DNA of 64,000 nt from Epiperipatus broadwayi (taxonomy: Eukaryota > Onychophora > Udeonychophora > Euonychophora > Peripatidae), in the NCBI GenBank assembly GCA_028023455.1, contig JAQFVV010012477.1:2103501-2167500 (forward strand), in the 5' to 3' direction. The translations under genes and the position numbers were made by a program. Under the pieces are notes generated by a model. That model was not told where the DNA came from and did no database searches. It saw nothing but the letters and a program-made list of their open reading frames with translations. Numbering within the stretch: the stretch's first letter is position 1; every line of letters begins with the position of its first letter. Of the stretch, positions 1 to 11,309 are shown piece after piece.

Positions 1-968
1 TTCAAAGCCAGATATTCCATTAATATAATTATAGTATTTTAATATTTAGAAAATTTATAAACGTAAATGCAGAAAAATAAACCATTAAAAATAATTTGAG
101 TTTCTTCAAATGAATTAAATATCTAAATAATTATACTCATTGTATTCACTTTCCACAATGATTTATTATATTCCTTAATCATCTTGGTTGAACTACTTAG
201 CAATTTTTTCCAGAATTGTTGAATACCTTCTTAATAACTTCCAATATATTTATATTTATTCAATTATTTATTTTATTCTCATATATTCGTGCAAACATCA
301 AAGTTATTAATAATTGCAACATGGTCTTAAATTATAATAACCTTATTAAAATGTTAAATATTAATTCATTCTTTTTGCAATGTTTTTATCTCTAAAAATG
401 TTATACTTTTATAAACTTATAACAATGCTTTATTAAATTTCTTTACCTTAATGCTTCAATTATCTAGAAATTTTGTCAGAGCTGTTAAATATGTTTTTAA
501 CATAATCTATGAGTTTTTTATTATATTTCTGTAATTATCTATTTTATTATCGTATGTGCTTACAACTGTCAGTAGATCACTTTTATTATTCATAATTTCC
601 ATATAATGAACAAACAACAAATTACGGTTTAATGTAGTTGATACCAAATGTCAACTTATTTTCTTAGCATATAAATAATTATATTTTAAACATATTTTTT
701 TTTATTATTGACAAAAAAAAAAAAAAAAACTTGAGTCAATAAAATAAAATGTATCAAATTTCTTATATCAATCAAGTCATTGGTGAAAACTGATATAATA
801 AAAACTAACATCTATTAAACGATCTTTTCTCTTGGAATTTTTACTTAATCAGTATTCTTGTTATTTATTTGCAAACTTAAAGATTAATTAATTTATTCAA
901 ATATGTTTTTAGTATTACCTTTTTAAAGCTAATAAATGTTTAAATGAATATTCTTTCATTTTATGCTA
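1..968. other. AT-rich intergenic or intronic DNA
   Basis: No convincing reading frame, RNA gene or repeat family was recognised here. The sequence is strongly AT-biased with an A-run near 712-730. Confidence 0.6.
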
Positions 969-1090
969 TAAATAAACAGACTTTCACACGATCCACCTCT
1001 CTCCACTCTATCTCATAATACTGATACACTTAACACATATATGTCGAAAAGATAAATAATCACTAATATACGTATTTCATTATTACAGGT
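969..1090 (-). repeat. Single arm of the tRNA-related foldback family
   Basis: The stretch starting at 'cagactttcacacgatcc' and running through 'gaaaagataaataatcact' to 'tacgtatttca' matches one arm of the palindromes at 11.3, 39.5 and 46.3 kb. Only one arm is present, so this is a truncated copy. Orientation is given by the tRNA-like side, which reads on the minus strand. Confidence 0.6.
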
Positions 1091-1317
1091 ATATAATAAG
1101 CCTGTATTTCAGTTATTATAAATAAATCACATTCTACATTTTTTAGCCAACAGGGTAATCGACCCATTTGAATTTTTTTTATTAACGACACTATTTGACA
1201 TTCAACCCGTGCTAGTATGTCATACTATTTTGTCTGTTTTATATTCATTTTGATTTCAGAAAATGTATTGATATATTAGTTCATAGATAATCTAAACACA
1301 ACATAAATCTACTTCTA

Positions 1318-1861
1318 TGTACACACTATCATATATATATATAAGTTATTAAAGAATAAATAAAAAAAATTGCAACAGGCTAATTTGAATATAAAGAAAA
1401 GTTACTTTATGCAAATTAACAAGATGATAAAAAGTCTGTAGAAGTATTAAGTAAGAAGACATGAAAAATAATTATATATGTAAAAACTAGTGGAAATATA
1501 AACTAGTAAAAGTGATGTTCTTCTGGATATTAATAAAAAAGAGCTCTATTTAATATTCTTATTGGACAATCTCTGAATTAATGTGGGTGAGCATAAAGAT
1601 GCATACAAAATTATAAAGTTAACAAAATTACTAAATTAAAGACGGTTTATAAATATTAAATCTCTAAGCAGATTTGAATTCTAAAGAGATCTGAGAGATC
1701 TTATTCTCAACTAACAAATTAGAAAGTTAAATTAATAATATCTTACTAATACCATACTTACTAATCAGATTAAGTAAATTTTTGAAGTTTTATTTAAACT
1801 TTTGCTGTTTCTTATTTATTAAAATATAATTATCCAGCTGCTGCTTGGCCCTGGATATATT
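1318..1861 (+). repeat. Left LTR of the gypsy element
   Basis: Aligns by eye with 4514-5151, sharing blocks such as 'ttaaagaataaat', 'attgcaacaggcta', 'aaagaaaagttact' and the end block 'ttatccagctg...gcttggcc'. It lacks about 50 bp present in the right copy. The left boundary is set at TGT opposite the TG of the right LTR; the right boundary is where similarity ends after 'gatatattat'. Confidence 0.72.
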
Positions 1862-2343
1862 ATTTGGTACAATTCAACAATCTAACTCATGTGCCCGAAA
1901 TATATTTGGTGCAGTTTGATGGTCTAACCTGCAAGATCTGTGTAATATTTGGCACAGAGCAGCAGTTTAACATGTGAAACATGGATAAGTATTAGTTGGA
2001 GATATTAAAATTAGTATGTGCGTAAACCAGAAATGTAACACAACAAGACAACTATGTTTGAAATACATAATCCAACTCAATAGAAAATGTATACAAATCA
2101 TATTGAAAATTACCTGCTTATGAATGGAATAATGACAGATATACTTAAACGTTGCAACACCATTATTGGTGTGTAGTAAAGATGATGTTGCAAATCATTT
2201 AAGTAATTCCAAGCTGCCTGAAGAGGTACTCTATAAAGAGCTACTAATAAAACTGAATATAAATTTTAAATGCATAATGAAATTTACAATGTATCCTTCA
2301 TTTTTGAAAGAGGATACAGGCCCAAAGTGAAAACAAATGCAAT

Positions 2344-2756
2344 CATGATGTGGTTCTATGAATGTTAGTGAAAAATTGTAAATTTAAGAATTTTATTGAC
2401 AAAATGCTACTAGCTCAGCAATTATGGGATATAAGAGAAGTAAAACTTAGAGAAATATTATTAAGCAAAAAGGAATCACTGTATAAGGTTACTATTGAAT
2501 GCCCTTCAACTTCTGAACCTATGATAGACCATATGAAAACTTTCAGAAATACCAAAGCGAGTAACTCTTTGGCAACAAGTATAAATGTAGCAAAATCATG
2601 AGAGATAAATAAGATGACAAAGACCCCCCCCCCTATTTATCATTGTTGTAGAAACACAGGCCATTTATAACTAAACTAGAGATTTAAAACAAATAAATCT
2701 TTTGCCTGTTGGATTAAAGGTCATTTATCAAAATTATGTAAGCAATGAATGTCAAA
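2344..2756 (+). pseudogene. gag remnant: capsid C-terminal region and zinc knuckle
   Basis: An open stretch at 2362-2601 has the pattern of the gypsy Gag capsid end: an 'LREILLSKKESL' helix, a Cys and then 'EPMIDHMKTF', which matches the family pattern 'LRERLL...l..ai.iCra.E....qmk'. After a stop, 2701-2742 encodes 'CWIKGHLSKLCK', a degenerate retroviral-type CCHC nucleic-acid-binding knuckle. Gag would package element RNA in a cytoplasmic particle. The amino-terminal part is lost or unrecognisable, and several stops show it is not functional. Assignment to the gypsy lineage also rests on the pol fragments downstream. Confidence 0.68.
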
Positions 2757-2875
2757 GTAGAATTTATAGCCAAGGAGTGAATTGAGGTGAAGTCTAAAAA
2801 ATAAGCATTTATAAACAAATTGAAAGATATTGATTTTTTTTGCTAAGATTAAACATTAAAATTTTTGATCAAAAT

Positions 2876-4408
2876 GTGAAAATGGAGGTTGATAGTGGGA
2901 TGGGCATATCATTAACATTTTGAAAAGATTGGAATTTGATTCATAGAAAGGCAAATGTAAATAACAAATTGACAAAGTCTGTAATGATTATGTCATATGT
3001 AAACAAACCATATAAAAATTAGAGGAATGATTATAATAACTGTAGTGGTAAAGAGCCATATAAACAATTATGATTATATCAATGGAATGAAATTTTAACC
3101 TAGTATTAGGAAGAAGTTGATTTAACCTTATGAGGATAAACATAAATATCATGAAAAAAGTAAGGTTAGAAACTGAAATGAGGAAACAATTTTCACAGTT
3201 CTTCAAAACCAACTCAGCAGAGTTCAAAACAAAACCAGTTGATAATTAGTTGATAATGCCCAACAAGTCATTTACAGACCATGGGAGGTTGCCTTACCCT
3301 TAAACCAAAAACTGAAGAGGCCTCAAATAAATTAAGATATAAAGGCATAATTATACCTTGTGAGGAATTAGCCCTGACAACACCAATTGTAGCAGTGCTA
3401 AGACCTGTTGGAAATGTAATGATATATGATGACTATAGAATTACGATCAACCAATATATAAACAAAAAGTGCACCTAGTATCCAGCATAAAAGAAGTGGT
3501 AGCAATTTTGCAAAAGGCTAAAATACTTCGTGAAGCTCAATTTGAGCAGTTTTTCATCAAATTCCATTAACCAAGAGAACAGTGGAATTATTAATCATAC
3601 ACATGTAAGTGGGATTATATAAGATCAACAGTATTCCACTGGATAACTATAGTACTGAATACCATCCAGGCAAAAATAAAAAAATTATTAAGTGAAATAA
3701 GAGGCCTTATACTATACATAGATGATATATTAGTGGTCACTGACAGTGAATTAAAATTAAAAGAAATAATATATGTAGTCTGTGAGAAATTACGGAAATC
3801 CGACTCAAGATTGAATGCCAAGAAATATATTTGGACTACCATTGAAATAAAATTTCTGGGACATATTATCAATGAAAATGGAAAATGTATGAACCCAGAA
3901 AGTGCAATTCCTGTTTAAAATGCCCCAAAGCAAAAAACAATGTCAAGCAATTGCAGACATTTCTAGAATTAATCAATTTCTTCAAGGTTTTTCTAGAGGG
4001 AAGATCACTCATGTAATTACCCCTCTTTATGAATCATTGAAAAAATTAAAAGACTGAAGTGGAGTTTGGCTGGACATATTGTTAGAAGAGATGATAATAG
4101 ATGGACAATTGAAATTTTAAACTGGATTCCAAGAGATTATAAAAGACCCAGAAAGAGACCACATGTGAGATGGATGATGGATGGATGAAATAAGAAAGTG
4201 TACAGGGGTGATGTGGAGAAGAGAAGCTAAAGAAAGGAAAAGATGGATTGAATTTGAAGAGACCTTCATCCTGCAGTTGATTGATAATGGTTGTGGATGA
4301 TGATGAATTTTTAAAAAAGAACCAAAGATAAAAATGGGGTAAACTGCAAGATATAGCTTTTCAGAAAGTAAAAGTGTTACTTCCCAATGATTACATTATT
4401 AATGCATT
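2876..4408 (+). pseudogene. pol remnant: protease motif, reverse transcriptase, start of RNase H
   Basis: Near 2886 the codons for VDSG resemble the retropepsin D-[ST]-G active site. At 3281-3478 the reading frame carries the RT entry segment (a 'LKPKTEEA' helix, 'TPIVAVLRPVGNVMI', 'DDYRITINQYI'). After frameshifts, 3711-3918 carries 'YIDDILVV', the RT catalytic box equivalent to Y-[LV]-D-D-[IV], followed by 'KKYIW...IKFLGHII', the connection pattern of Ty3/gypsy RTs. A short RNase-H-like start ('AFQKVKVLLPNDY' in frame) is at about 4360-4400, after the LINE insertion at 4041-4307. The aspartates of the RT box survive, but stops and frameshifts elsewhere make it inactive. No integrase follows. 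Confidence 0.78.
4041..4307 (+). pseudogene. 3' end of a non-LTR retrotransposon (LINE) nested in pol
   Basis: The translated pattern is the C-terminal tail common to many LINE reverse transcriptases: 'LKWSLAGHIVRRDDNRWT', then a WIPRD segment with 'KRPRKRPHVRWMMD', then a degraded 'W..E...DLHPAVD' end. Known tails of this type read R-L-K-W-x-G-H-[VI]-x-R and GRPxxRWxDD. The fragment ends in a short GAT/TGA repeat, as many LINEs end in a microsatellite-like tail. Only about 90 codons remain, so it is a 5'-truncated insertion, and it splits the gypsy RT from its RNase H. A later frameshift is visible at the DD position. Confidence 0.75.
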
Positions 4409-4500
4409 ACACGAGACAGCAATAAGATGGCAGAGTATATTAGTAAAAAAAAGTAAATAAACTATTTTTTTCTGTGTAAATATATTTTGTGTTTTCTAGA

Positions 4501-4513
4501 TTAGAGGGAGAAA
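4501..4513 (+). promoter_or_regulatory. Polypurine tract
   Basis: 'ttagagggagaaa' lies immediately before the TG that starts the right LTR. This is the expected position of the plus-strand primer in an LTR retrotransposon. Confidence 0.7.
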
Positions 4514-5151
4514 TGTTGTTTCCATATATATATATATTAAAGAATAAATACAGATGAGTGTGAAAACTTAATATTAACATGCTAAAGTACTCCAGAAATA
4601 AATAATGAATTATGCAGAAAATTGCAACAGGCTATTTTGCATGTAAAGAAAAGTTACTTATGCAATTAGCAAATCTGATAAAAAGCCATCAAAAGAATCT
4701 ATTAAGAAGGGAAGAGAAATAGAGATGTTTGTAAAAACCAGTGGAAAGATTACTAGTAAAAGGGAAGTTATTCTGGATATTAACAAAGAAGAGCTGTAAT
4801 CAAAAATCTAATTGGACTATCTGTGAATTAATGGGTGTGAGCAGTGAGATGCATATTAAATTATATTGTTATAAAACTACTAATTAAAGAGGCTTTATAG
4901 ATATTAAATTTCTAAGCAGATTTGAATTTTAGATATTAAATATCTAAGGAAATTTGAACTTTAAAAAGATCTGTGTGATTTTATTCTCAACTAGAAAATT
5001 TGCAAATTGAATTACTAATATCTTACTAATACCATAATTATTATTCAGAATAAACAAACTCTTGAAGTTTTATTTAAACCTTTATTGTTTTCTTATTTAT
5101 TAAAATATAATTATCCAGCTGCCAACTGACTGCTTGGCCATAGATATATTA
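4514..5151 (+). repeat. Right LTR of the gypsy element
   Basis: Starts TGTT directly after the polypurine tract and ends where similarity to the left LTR stops, after 'gatatattat'. It is about 90 bp longer than the left LTR, largely from a 50-bp segment absent on the left. The divergence between the copies shows the insertion is old. Confidence 0.74.
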
Positions 5152-5404
5152 TCTGCAAACATCTACAACTTCAAAAAAGATAAATAGAAACCAAACTTTG
5201 CAAACAAGAATGCAGTGAAGAGAATAATTGTGCATAACATTCTATTGTTAATCGCAAGAAGCAAAACAAATGAATGTTTTTCATAATTTCTTTAAAATAT
5301 TTATGATTATTTTTACAAAATTGTTGTACAAAAATTAACTAGTACTAAAATTATAAATGATTGCATTTTGATTTGAATCAAATATAATATATTTTCAAAA
5401 AGCA

Positions 5405-5565
5405 TAATATAATATAAGGGATTCGAACTCAGACTTTCACACAACCCTCAACTCTCTATGCCATCTCATATTGCTGACCCACCTGATCACACACATGTTG
5501 AAAAGATAAATAATTACCAATATACGTATTTCATGCTAAACCAGAAATCATATATTCAATAACAG
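5405..5565 (-). repeat. Single arm of the tRNA-related foldback family
   Basis: Contains 'gggattcgaactcagact' (reverse complement of a B-box-like GTTCGAATCC), then 'cctgatcacacacatg', 'gaaaagataaataat' and 'tttcatgctaaaccag'. It is the same order of blocks as the left arms at 39.5 and 46.3 kb. No partner arm lies nearby, so it is truncated. Confidence 0.65.
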
Positions 5566-6085
5566 TCTGATAAACACAATAGTACAATTGTTAATGATAT
5601 TTACAAAATACAAACTCAATTTTAAATTTTAGAACATAATTTTTTAGATTTATGATATCTTCACAAAAATTTGTTGAGGCTTTACAAAACTCCCTAGAAA
5701 GTTATCTTATATTGCCGCTTGAAGTGGTTGAATATGCATTACCTGGCATGACTTTACTCATCATTTGTTTAAAATTACATTTGAAAGATAAAAACAATAT
5801 AAGTTCTGGGGAGTATTGTTCTATTCTGTTTCTACATTGGAAATAGATTCAACAGATATAATTTCCATTAAAATTTAGGATTACTAAAATCCATCTAATT
5901 TAACGATATTTTACATTAAACAAAGTGCATCCTTTTGTTTCTTAAATTTAAAGTTATGCTAATTACTCTCCAGAACCTTCTCTAGTATTACATCAGCTTT
6001 ATATAAAAAAAATACATGAATTATATAAATCAAATAAATACGGAATATATTTGTCTGAAGGTTTGTATGATGGTATATTATTGAA
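5566..6085. other. AT-rich DNA without recognised genes
   Basis: A 64-codon open frame at 5652-5846 shows no recognisable motif and is judged to be chance. Confidence 0.5.
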
Positions 6086-6218
6086 TGTGATATGTTGGAC
6101 TATTTCCATCATCTATGAGTGAATGTTGAATGTATCGAAAATTTTAAACTTTATTTAAACTTTCCAAATACAAACAACTTGCTAGTAATAATACACAAAT
6201 TGACAACACATGTTAGTA

Positions 6219-6275
6219 ATTACAATGTTTTGAATAGTATTATTATCCACTCTTCTTCAGATGTTGCTAGCCTAT
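6219..6275 (-). ncRNA. Hammerhead-like remnant in the left PLE arm
   Basis: On the minus strand CTGAAGA (fits the hammerhead core C-U-G-A-N-G-A) is followed by a stem GAGTGG/CTATTC with a 9-nt loop and then AAAAC where the core GAAAC would be. The right arm has the same stem as GAGTGG/CTACTC, one G-U pair having become G-C. PLE termini are known to carry hammerhead ribozymes. I could not build a full stem III with a canonical NUH cleavage site, so this is at best a decayed ribozyme. Confidence 0.4.
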
Positions 6276-6298
6276 ATGCACAGTGACAATTTTCACTT

Positions 6299-6377
6299 AG
6301 AAGTTGAACTTGCACCTTTAGATTCTTGAATATCGAAATTAAGGCAAACACTCTTCCAACTGAGTTATTCTGCCAAA
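6299..6377 (-). repeat. tRNA-like sequence in the left PLE arm
   Basis: The minus strand reads 'taactcagttggaagagtg' (A-box and D-arm like) and about 45 nt later 'gcaagttcaactt' (B-box like). The intervening segment is longer than in an ordinary tRNA, as if it retained an intron or a variable arm. The right arm keeps the same arrangement at 8431-8510. Confidence 0.5.
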
Positions 6378-6440
6378 GACAATATATAGTAGAAATTTGA
6401 TTTATTTATATACGAGGGTTGGTTCAAATCCTCCTGAGTC

Positions 6441-8292
6441 CTACAATTTTTTTTTAGTTCTAAACACCTTACTGATGCTAAATTATCAGTTCTTGAAAAA
6501 GGTTTGAATTTCACCATCACACCATCTACTGTCCCATTATTGGATATAATGACAGCCATTGAAGAGGTGACCCTAAACTCAACTCTAGAAGAAGCAGTAG
6601 AGTTATGCTGGATAATAAAAAGGATACTTGATGAGAGGAAAGGTATTAAATCTTTCAAACAGGATACATCTATAATCATTCTTTCTGCTGACAAAGGTAA
6701 CACTACAGTTGTAATGAATAAAACTGATTATGATAACAAAATACAAGGCCTTCTCACAGCAGGCCAATACACAAAAGTAGCAAAAAATCCAATTCCAAAT
6801 ACAGAGGTAAAACTACAAGCATTACTCTGGAAGCATCACAGGTATTTCAGTGATTCAGAAAAAAGAAAATTAACTTTGTATTTCAGCAAGATTCCTCACC
6901 TGTATGGACTACCTAAAATACATAAAGTCAATGTTCTATTAAGACCTATTATTAGTTCTAGAAATTCACCATGTCAAAATTTGTCAAGATTTCTTTTTGA
7001 AGTTCTTAGTCCCTTGGCATAAAGGACACAGTCTTTTGTCAGGGATTCTAAGCACTTTGTAGAATTAGTCAGGAACATGAAAATGGAAAGAACTGACATA
7101 TTGGTAAGCTTTTGATGTGAAAAGTTTGTTTACAAATGCACCATGTGATGAGGCATTGTCTATTGTAAAGAAAAGGTTATATAATGATAATAGTCTACCA
7201 AATAGAACAGCTCTACCTATTGATAGTATAATGCAATTATTAACATTCTGTGTAACAACAACATACTTTCAATATAACTCAGAATTCTTCCAACAAAATC
7301 AAGGGATGGCCATGGGATCATCACTGTCACTCTTGCTCAGTAACATTTACATGGCAGAACTTGAAACCACAGCCATAAATACTACTCCATATCCACCTAA
7401 AGTGTGGTTTTGATATGTTGATGAAACATTTGTGGTAAAGCCACATGGTGAGGTACAATTACAGTCATTCTGGATGCACATTAACAACATATCTTCTACA
7501 ATTAAATTCACAATGGAATCAGAATGGACAAAAATTGGCATTTTTGGATGTTTTTGTAACAAGTCTCCCTCAAGGTAAATTAAAACAACTGTATATAGGA
7601 AACTAATACACACTGGCAAATACTTGGCATATACATCCAATCATACAAAGAGCTCTAACCATGGAATTGTACTATCATTTTGAAACAGAACAAAGGATGT
7701 TTGTTCAGAAACCAATGATTTGGAAAAAGAAAAGATTCACATAGAACAAATGCTTATGAAGAATGGTTATCCACCAGCAGTCATCATGAAAACCTTCAAT
7801 AGACAACACAAAGAGATACCAAAAGAGAAAACAATTATTGGTACGATAGTGTTTCCATACATTTCAGAAATGGTGGATAAATTTTAAAAAATCTGCAGGC
7901 AATATAACATTAGAACAGCTCCCCAAAGCCATACCATACTTCAAGTAATTCTTCTACTAAGCCTAAACTGGAAATGCTGAAGAACAAAAATTGCATCTAT
8001 GAAATACTATGTGAATGTGGAAGGAAATACATTGGTGAGAACTGTTGCCCTATTGAACACTGATTGAAAGAGCACAAACTAATAGTTAAAAGAGAAAAAA
8101 CAGATGTGTCTACTATAGCAGATTATGTATGTACTAATGACGATATGTTTAATTGGGAAAATACTAAGATATTGGATAAGGGGGAAAAATGCGCAAAAGA
8201 AAATTCAAGAAAGCTGATCATATGACAATGGTAAATAATTCTATAAGCCAACCCAGTGTGGCAATACACAATGTATGGAAGTCTCTAATTAG
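6441..8292 (+). pseudogene. Penelope-like RT plus GIY-YIG endonuclease, degraded
   Basis: Coding similarity starts just after a run of T and AG that resembles a 3' splice site (6447-6457). The first frame (to 7022) has PLE hallmarks: 'ADKGNTTVVMNKTDY', 'LYGLPKIHK' and 'LLRPIISSRNSPCQNLS'. After a frameshift, 7117-7413 has 'MKSLFTNAP', 'QNQGMAMGSSLS' and 'NIYM.ELE'. The catalytic box then reads YVDE instead of YVDD, preceded by a stop. The thumb region follows to about 7890. Around 7990-8290 a GIY-YIG domain is visible: 'CIYEILCECGRKYIGE', then H and K-rich helix, with stops. The protein would prime reverse transcription at a nick made by GIY-YIG. Stops, frameshifts and the changed catalytic box make it inactive. 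Confidence 0.85.
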
Positions 8293-8430
8293 TCTTGTCC
8301 TTAGGAAAAATATTAAACAACAATAATAAAAAAAACTAATTTGTCTTGCTCATATAAAAAAAAAATTAAAGAATCAGGAAGATTTGAACCAACCCTCACA
8401 TATAAATATAACAAATTTCTACTATATGTT

Positions 8431-8510
8431 GCCTTTGACAGATTAGCTCAGTTAGTAGTGTTTGCCTTAAATTCAATATTCAAAAATCTAAAGGTGTGAG
8501 TTTAACTTCT
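8431..8510 (+). repeat. tRNA-like sequence in the right PLE arm
   Basis: 'attagctcagttagtagtg' is A-box and D-arm like, and 'gtgagtttaacttc' sits at the B-box position. The spacing equals that of the left arm. It would direct transcription outward from the element if active; the B box is degraded. Confidence 0.5.
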
Positions 8511-8539
8511 AAGTGAATATTGTCACTGTGCATATAGGC

Positions 8540-8610
8540 TAGCAACACCTGAAGAAGAGTGGAGAATATTACTACTCGTGTAATTACTAACCTATGTTAT
8601 CTATTTGTGT
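8540..8610 (+). ncRNA. Hammerhead-like remnant in the right PLE arm
   Basis: CTGAAGA at 8549-8555 is followed by GAGTGG/CTACTC with a 9-nt loop. The GAAAC element expected next appears deleted by comparison with the left arm, so this copy cannot be a working ribozyme. Confidence 0.38.
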
Positions 8611-8941
8611 GTTATTTCTAACAAGTTATTTGTGTTTGGAAAGTTTAAATAAAGTTTAAATTTTTCTATACATTCAACATTCAGTCATAGATGATTGAAA
8701 TAGTCCAACATATCACATCAAATAAATATTTATTTAAATAAACATTATTTACAATATTTTGCATATATGTAATACATATACACACATACATGAGTTTAAG
8801 GTGATGGAAATTTTAAATATTTCCGAATTAAAACTTTAATAAATATTCTATCTGGATTTAAATAACTGATTACAACTTACAAAGAAGGAGGTGTAATTGC
8901 ATATGTATGTGTACTTACATTCCCTAATGATTAAATAAGTA

Positions 8942-9930
8942 CACCTGGGTCCTGTTTTATGCGGATTATTTCAATGTGATTTTGAAGTTATGCGATTCAT
9001 GTTTCTTTTTAATATTTTTCATATTTCATATTTATTAGATATCAAAAAAATTTAAATTATTAATAACTTACATTCACTTGAAATACTTTTTTTTTTTTTC
9101 AAAAATATAATGTTATATTAGCAGCTAATGTGACATGACCTGAAGCTGTATTTAGAATTTTAGCTTCTATGTAAATAACCTATTTTTACTAATGAGTAAA
9201 TAATAATAATAGATTTATACTAACATATTAAAATATCGCAATAATATTGCAATAAATATTCAAAACAAATTAAACTTTTAAAACGTATATTTTGTTATAT
9301 ATATCAGAAATAAATAATCTTTTAGATTTTTAAAATAAAAAACGAAGATTTTATAAACTGAAAATAATCTTTCTAATGATAATGTATAATCTTTTGTTTT
9401 GATTTGATCTCATTTTTTAAATATAGAAACAGAAAACCATTCACACAGCATAAGACTGAAAGTGGCGCTAGTTGTACATCACATCACGAATAAAAATAAA
9501 GTGGCTAACTGGTTTCTCTGGGCATAATTGCTGAGAGATTCTTGATTTTGTTTAAGGAGAAGCTACAATACATCACATCACATCAAATCTGATTTCTTTC
9601 CAGTTTACAAATGAATACTAGCAGTAATGATTAAAATATGTATGAAAAATATAAAATTAAACATTGTAGTTAATAAAAAAAGTAAAAAAAGTTTGTCTTG
9701 TATTGATTTTTTTCAAATATTTGAATTTTTTTATTAGCCATACTTTATTTATATTTTTTTAATGCGAATTTTAAAGTAATTTTTCTTTGTTGCTTTGCTT
9801 TTATGTGAATTCTGAAAATTACAGAACCTATTCCCCATTTTTCAAGGTAAGTTAAGTCTATTTTTGTGAAATTTTTTTTAATGCAGGTTTTCTGTGGAAC
9901 CTATCTATCACATAAAATGAGACCCAGGTG
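8942..9930. mobile_element. Non-autonomous DNA transposon (Tc1/mariner or pogo-like MITE)
   Basis: Terminal inverted repeats begin 'cacctgggtcc' on the left and end 'gacccaggtg' on the right, extending imperfectly through 'ttttatg' and beyond for about 30 bp. Both ends are flanked by TA, the target-site duplication of the Tc1/mariner superfamily. The 989-bp interior has no coding capacity. The subterminal T-rich 'tatgcgattc' and its inverse are typical of such elements. The superfamily is inferred from TA plus the TIR only. Confidence 0.65.
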
Positions 9931-11309
9931 TACAAGGATGGGCTCAAATCTCAGTTTATGGTTACTATAGTAAAACAAAATATGTGTAACAGATTTTACT
10001 GCTTCAACATATATATATATATATAGCTAGATGGAAGATGCATTAAAATAAGAATAGTATTTGAATTTGAGAAGTGATTTATTGGAGAACATGGAATAAA
10101 GTCTATTTCCAATGCTTCTTTGAAATTATAGAATATATTAGGTTATTAATTGTAATGACAGGAAATTGTGAACTACTGTGTATTGTTTAATGCAAATGTT
10201 TGCTTGTATGATCTAATCATTAGATTAACATGAGTAAATGCCAATAACTTCACGCTATGTCTTTTATCATCATCATTATCATTATATTGCAACACCTTAT
10301 TACATGTTTGTATACATGTGTACACATTTTTTCATGTTGAAATCTAATTGAATTTTGTTAATGTTTGATCAATTCTGAATTTACAAATTAGGAAGAAAAT
10401 ATATTATGGTTTATTGTTGCTGTTGCTGTTTTTTCATTGTTTGTAAAAGGAACATTATTTATGAAGTCCTTGAACAATTTCTTTCCTTCTTTTTTGATGA
10501 ACATTATTAATGTAATAGTTGATATAGTTTTTTTTTTTTATATATAAATTTGTTAAATCATACTTAAACTCAATATTACATTAATTATAATTTTGGCCAT
10601 ATCATATATGAGAGAGATTATTTTAAAATTCAATGAATATTATTCAATGATTTTTTAAAAAAATATAAACCTTTTGATTTCAATAAATTGTGATGATGAT
10701 GATGATGATGATTATTATTATTATTATTTATCTTTTATTTTTATTTTGAAAGGAAATAACCCCTCAACATGTATAATTTATTTTATTATAACCACTTTGA
10801 AAAAGAAATATTAAATATTTATTTTTATTAGATATCAATGTCTTTTCATCTTGTACTGCTTTATTACCTTTCATCATTTGAAGAATATTACTGATTTTAT
10901 ATAATAATTGTTAAATAGGTAAATTAATAAAGTTATTAGATTAATAGTTAGTGTGTGTTTTATGTAATTTGTTCTTCTACCATTCCTAAAAGGATTATTT
11001 CTTTAATTATTTATTAGTCAAATTCTTTAGAGTTTATGCCATTAATTTTTAAACGTTTATCAATTTATTTTTGCAAAGCAAAATGTAATGATATGTAAGA
11101 GATTTATTCATACAGAAATTGGCAATAAATAAGACAAAAACCAAATTGTAGGACTGTATATTGAGATAATAGTTTATATATATATATGTTCTACACTTAT
11201 AATAAAGAAAGGGTGGAAGAAAAGAACTGTCACAAAGGTGCCAAACATAAAATAAAAATTGCCATTGCACATACAATCCAAATGGAATATTATTTAATTA
11301 TATATATAT
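9931..11309. other. AT-rich DNA with a short GAT/ATT microsatellite
   Basis: A (TGA)n run followed by (TTA)n lies at 10690-10730. The small open frames at 11049-11392 have no recognisable motif. Nothing else was identified. Confidence 0.5.

Larger units (their letters stand above)
1318..5151 (+). mobile_element. Degenerate Ty3/gypsy LTR retrotransposon with both LTRs
   Basis: Two related, diverged direct repeats (1318-1861 and 4514-5151) flank fragments of gag and pol in the expected order: capsid C-terminal region, zinc knuckle, protease-like motif, reverse transcriptase, start of RNase H. A polypurine tract lies directly before the right LTR. Integrase was not found, so the element is internally deleted as well as riddled with stops and frameshifts. 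A LINE fragment is inserted at about 4041-4307. No target-site duplication could be defined. This is an old, dead copy. Confidence 0.82.
6086..6440 (-). repeat. Left inverted arm of the PLE
   Basis: Its reverse complement matches 8368-8718 through shared blocks such as 'ggttggttcaaat', 'tgtttgccttaa', 'ctagcaaca', 'ctgaagaagagtgg' and 'tttggaaagtttaaataaag'. Confidence 0.8.
6086..8718 (+). mobile_element. Penelope-like element with inverted terminal arms
   Basis: A degraded PLE reading frame (RT then GIY-YIG endonuclease) is flanked by arms of about 350 bp that are inverted copies of one another: 6086-6440 against the reverse complement of 8368-8718. PLEs are known for pseudo-LTRs that can be direct or inverted. 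Each arm contains, from inside to outside, a B-box-like 'ggttcaaatc' segment, a tRNA-like sequence and a stem preceded by CTGAAGA. The arms are clearly diverged and the coding part is full of stops, so this is an inactive copy. Confidence 0.8.
8368..8718 (+). repeat. Right inverted arm of the PLE
   Basis: Inverted partner of 6086-6440, ending '...ccaacatatcacatc'. The order is B-box-like segment, tRNA-like segment, CTGAAGA stem, then an outer AT-rich end. Confidence 0.8.

Noticed and set aside
9827-9850. A 22-nt micro-exon with acceptor 'attacag' and donor 'gtaagttaag'
   Set aside because: It lies inside the TA-flanked MITE and has no coding or phase support.
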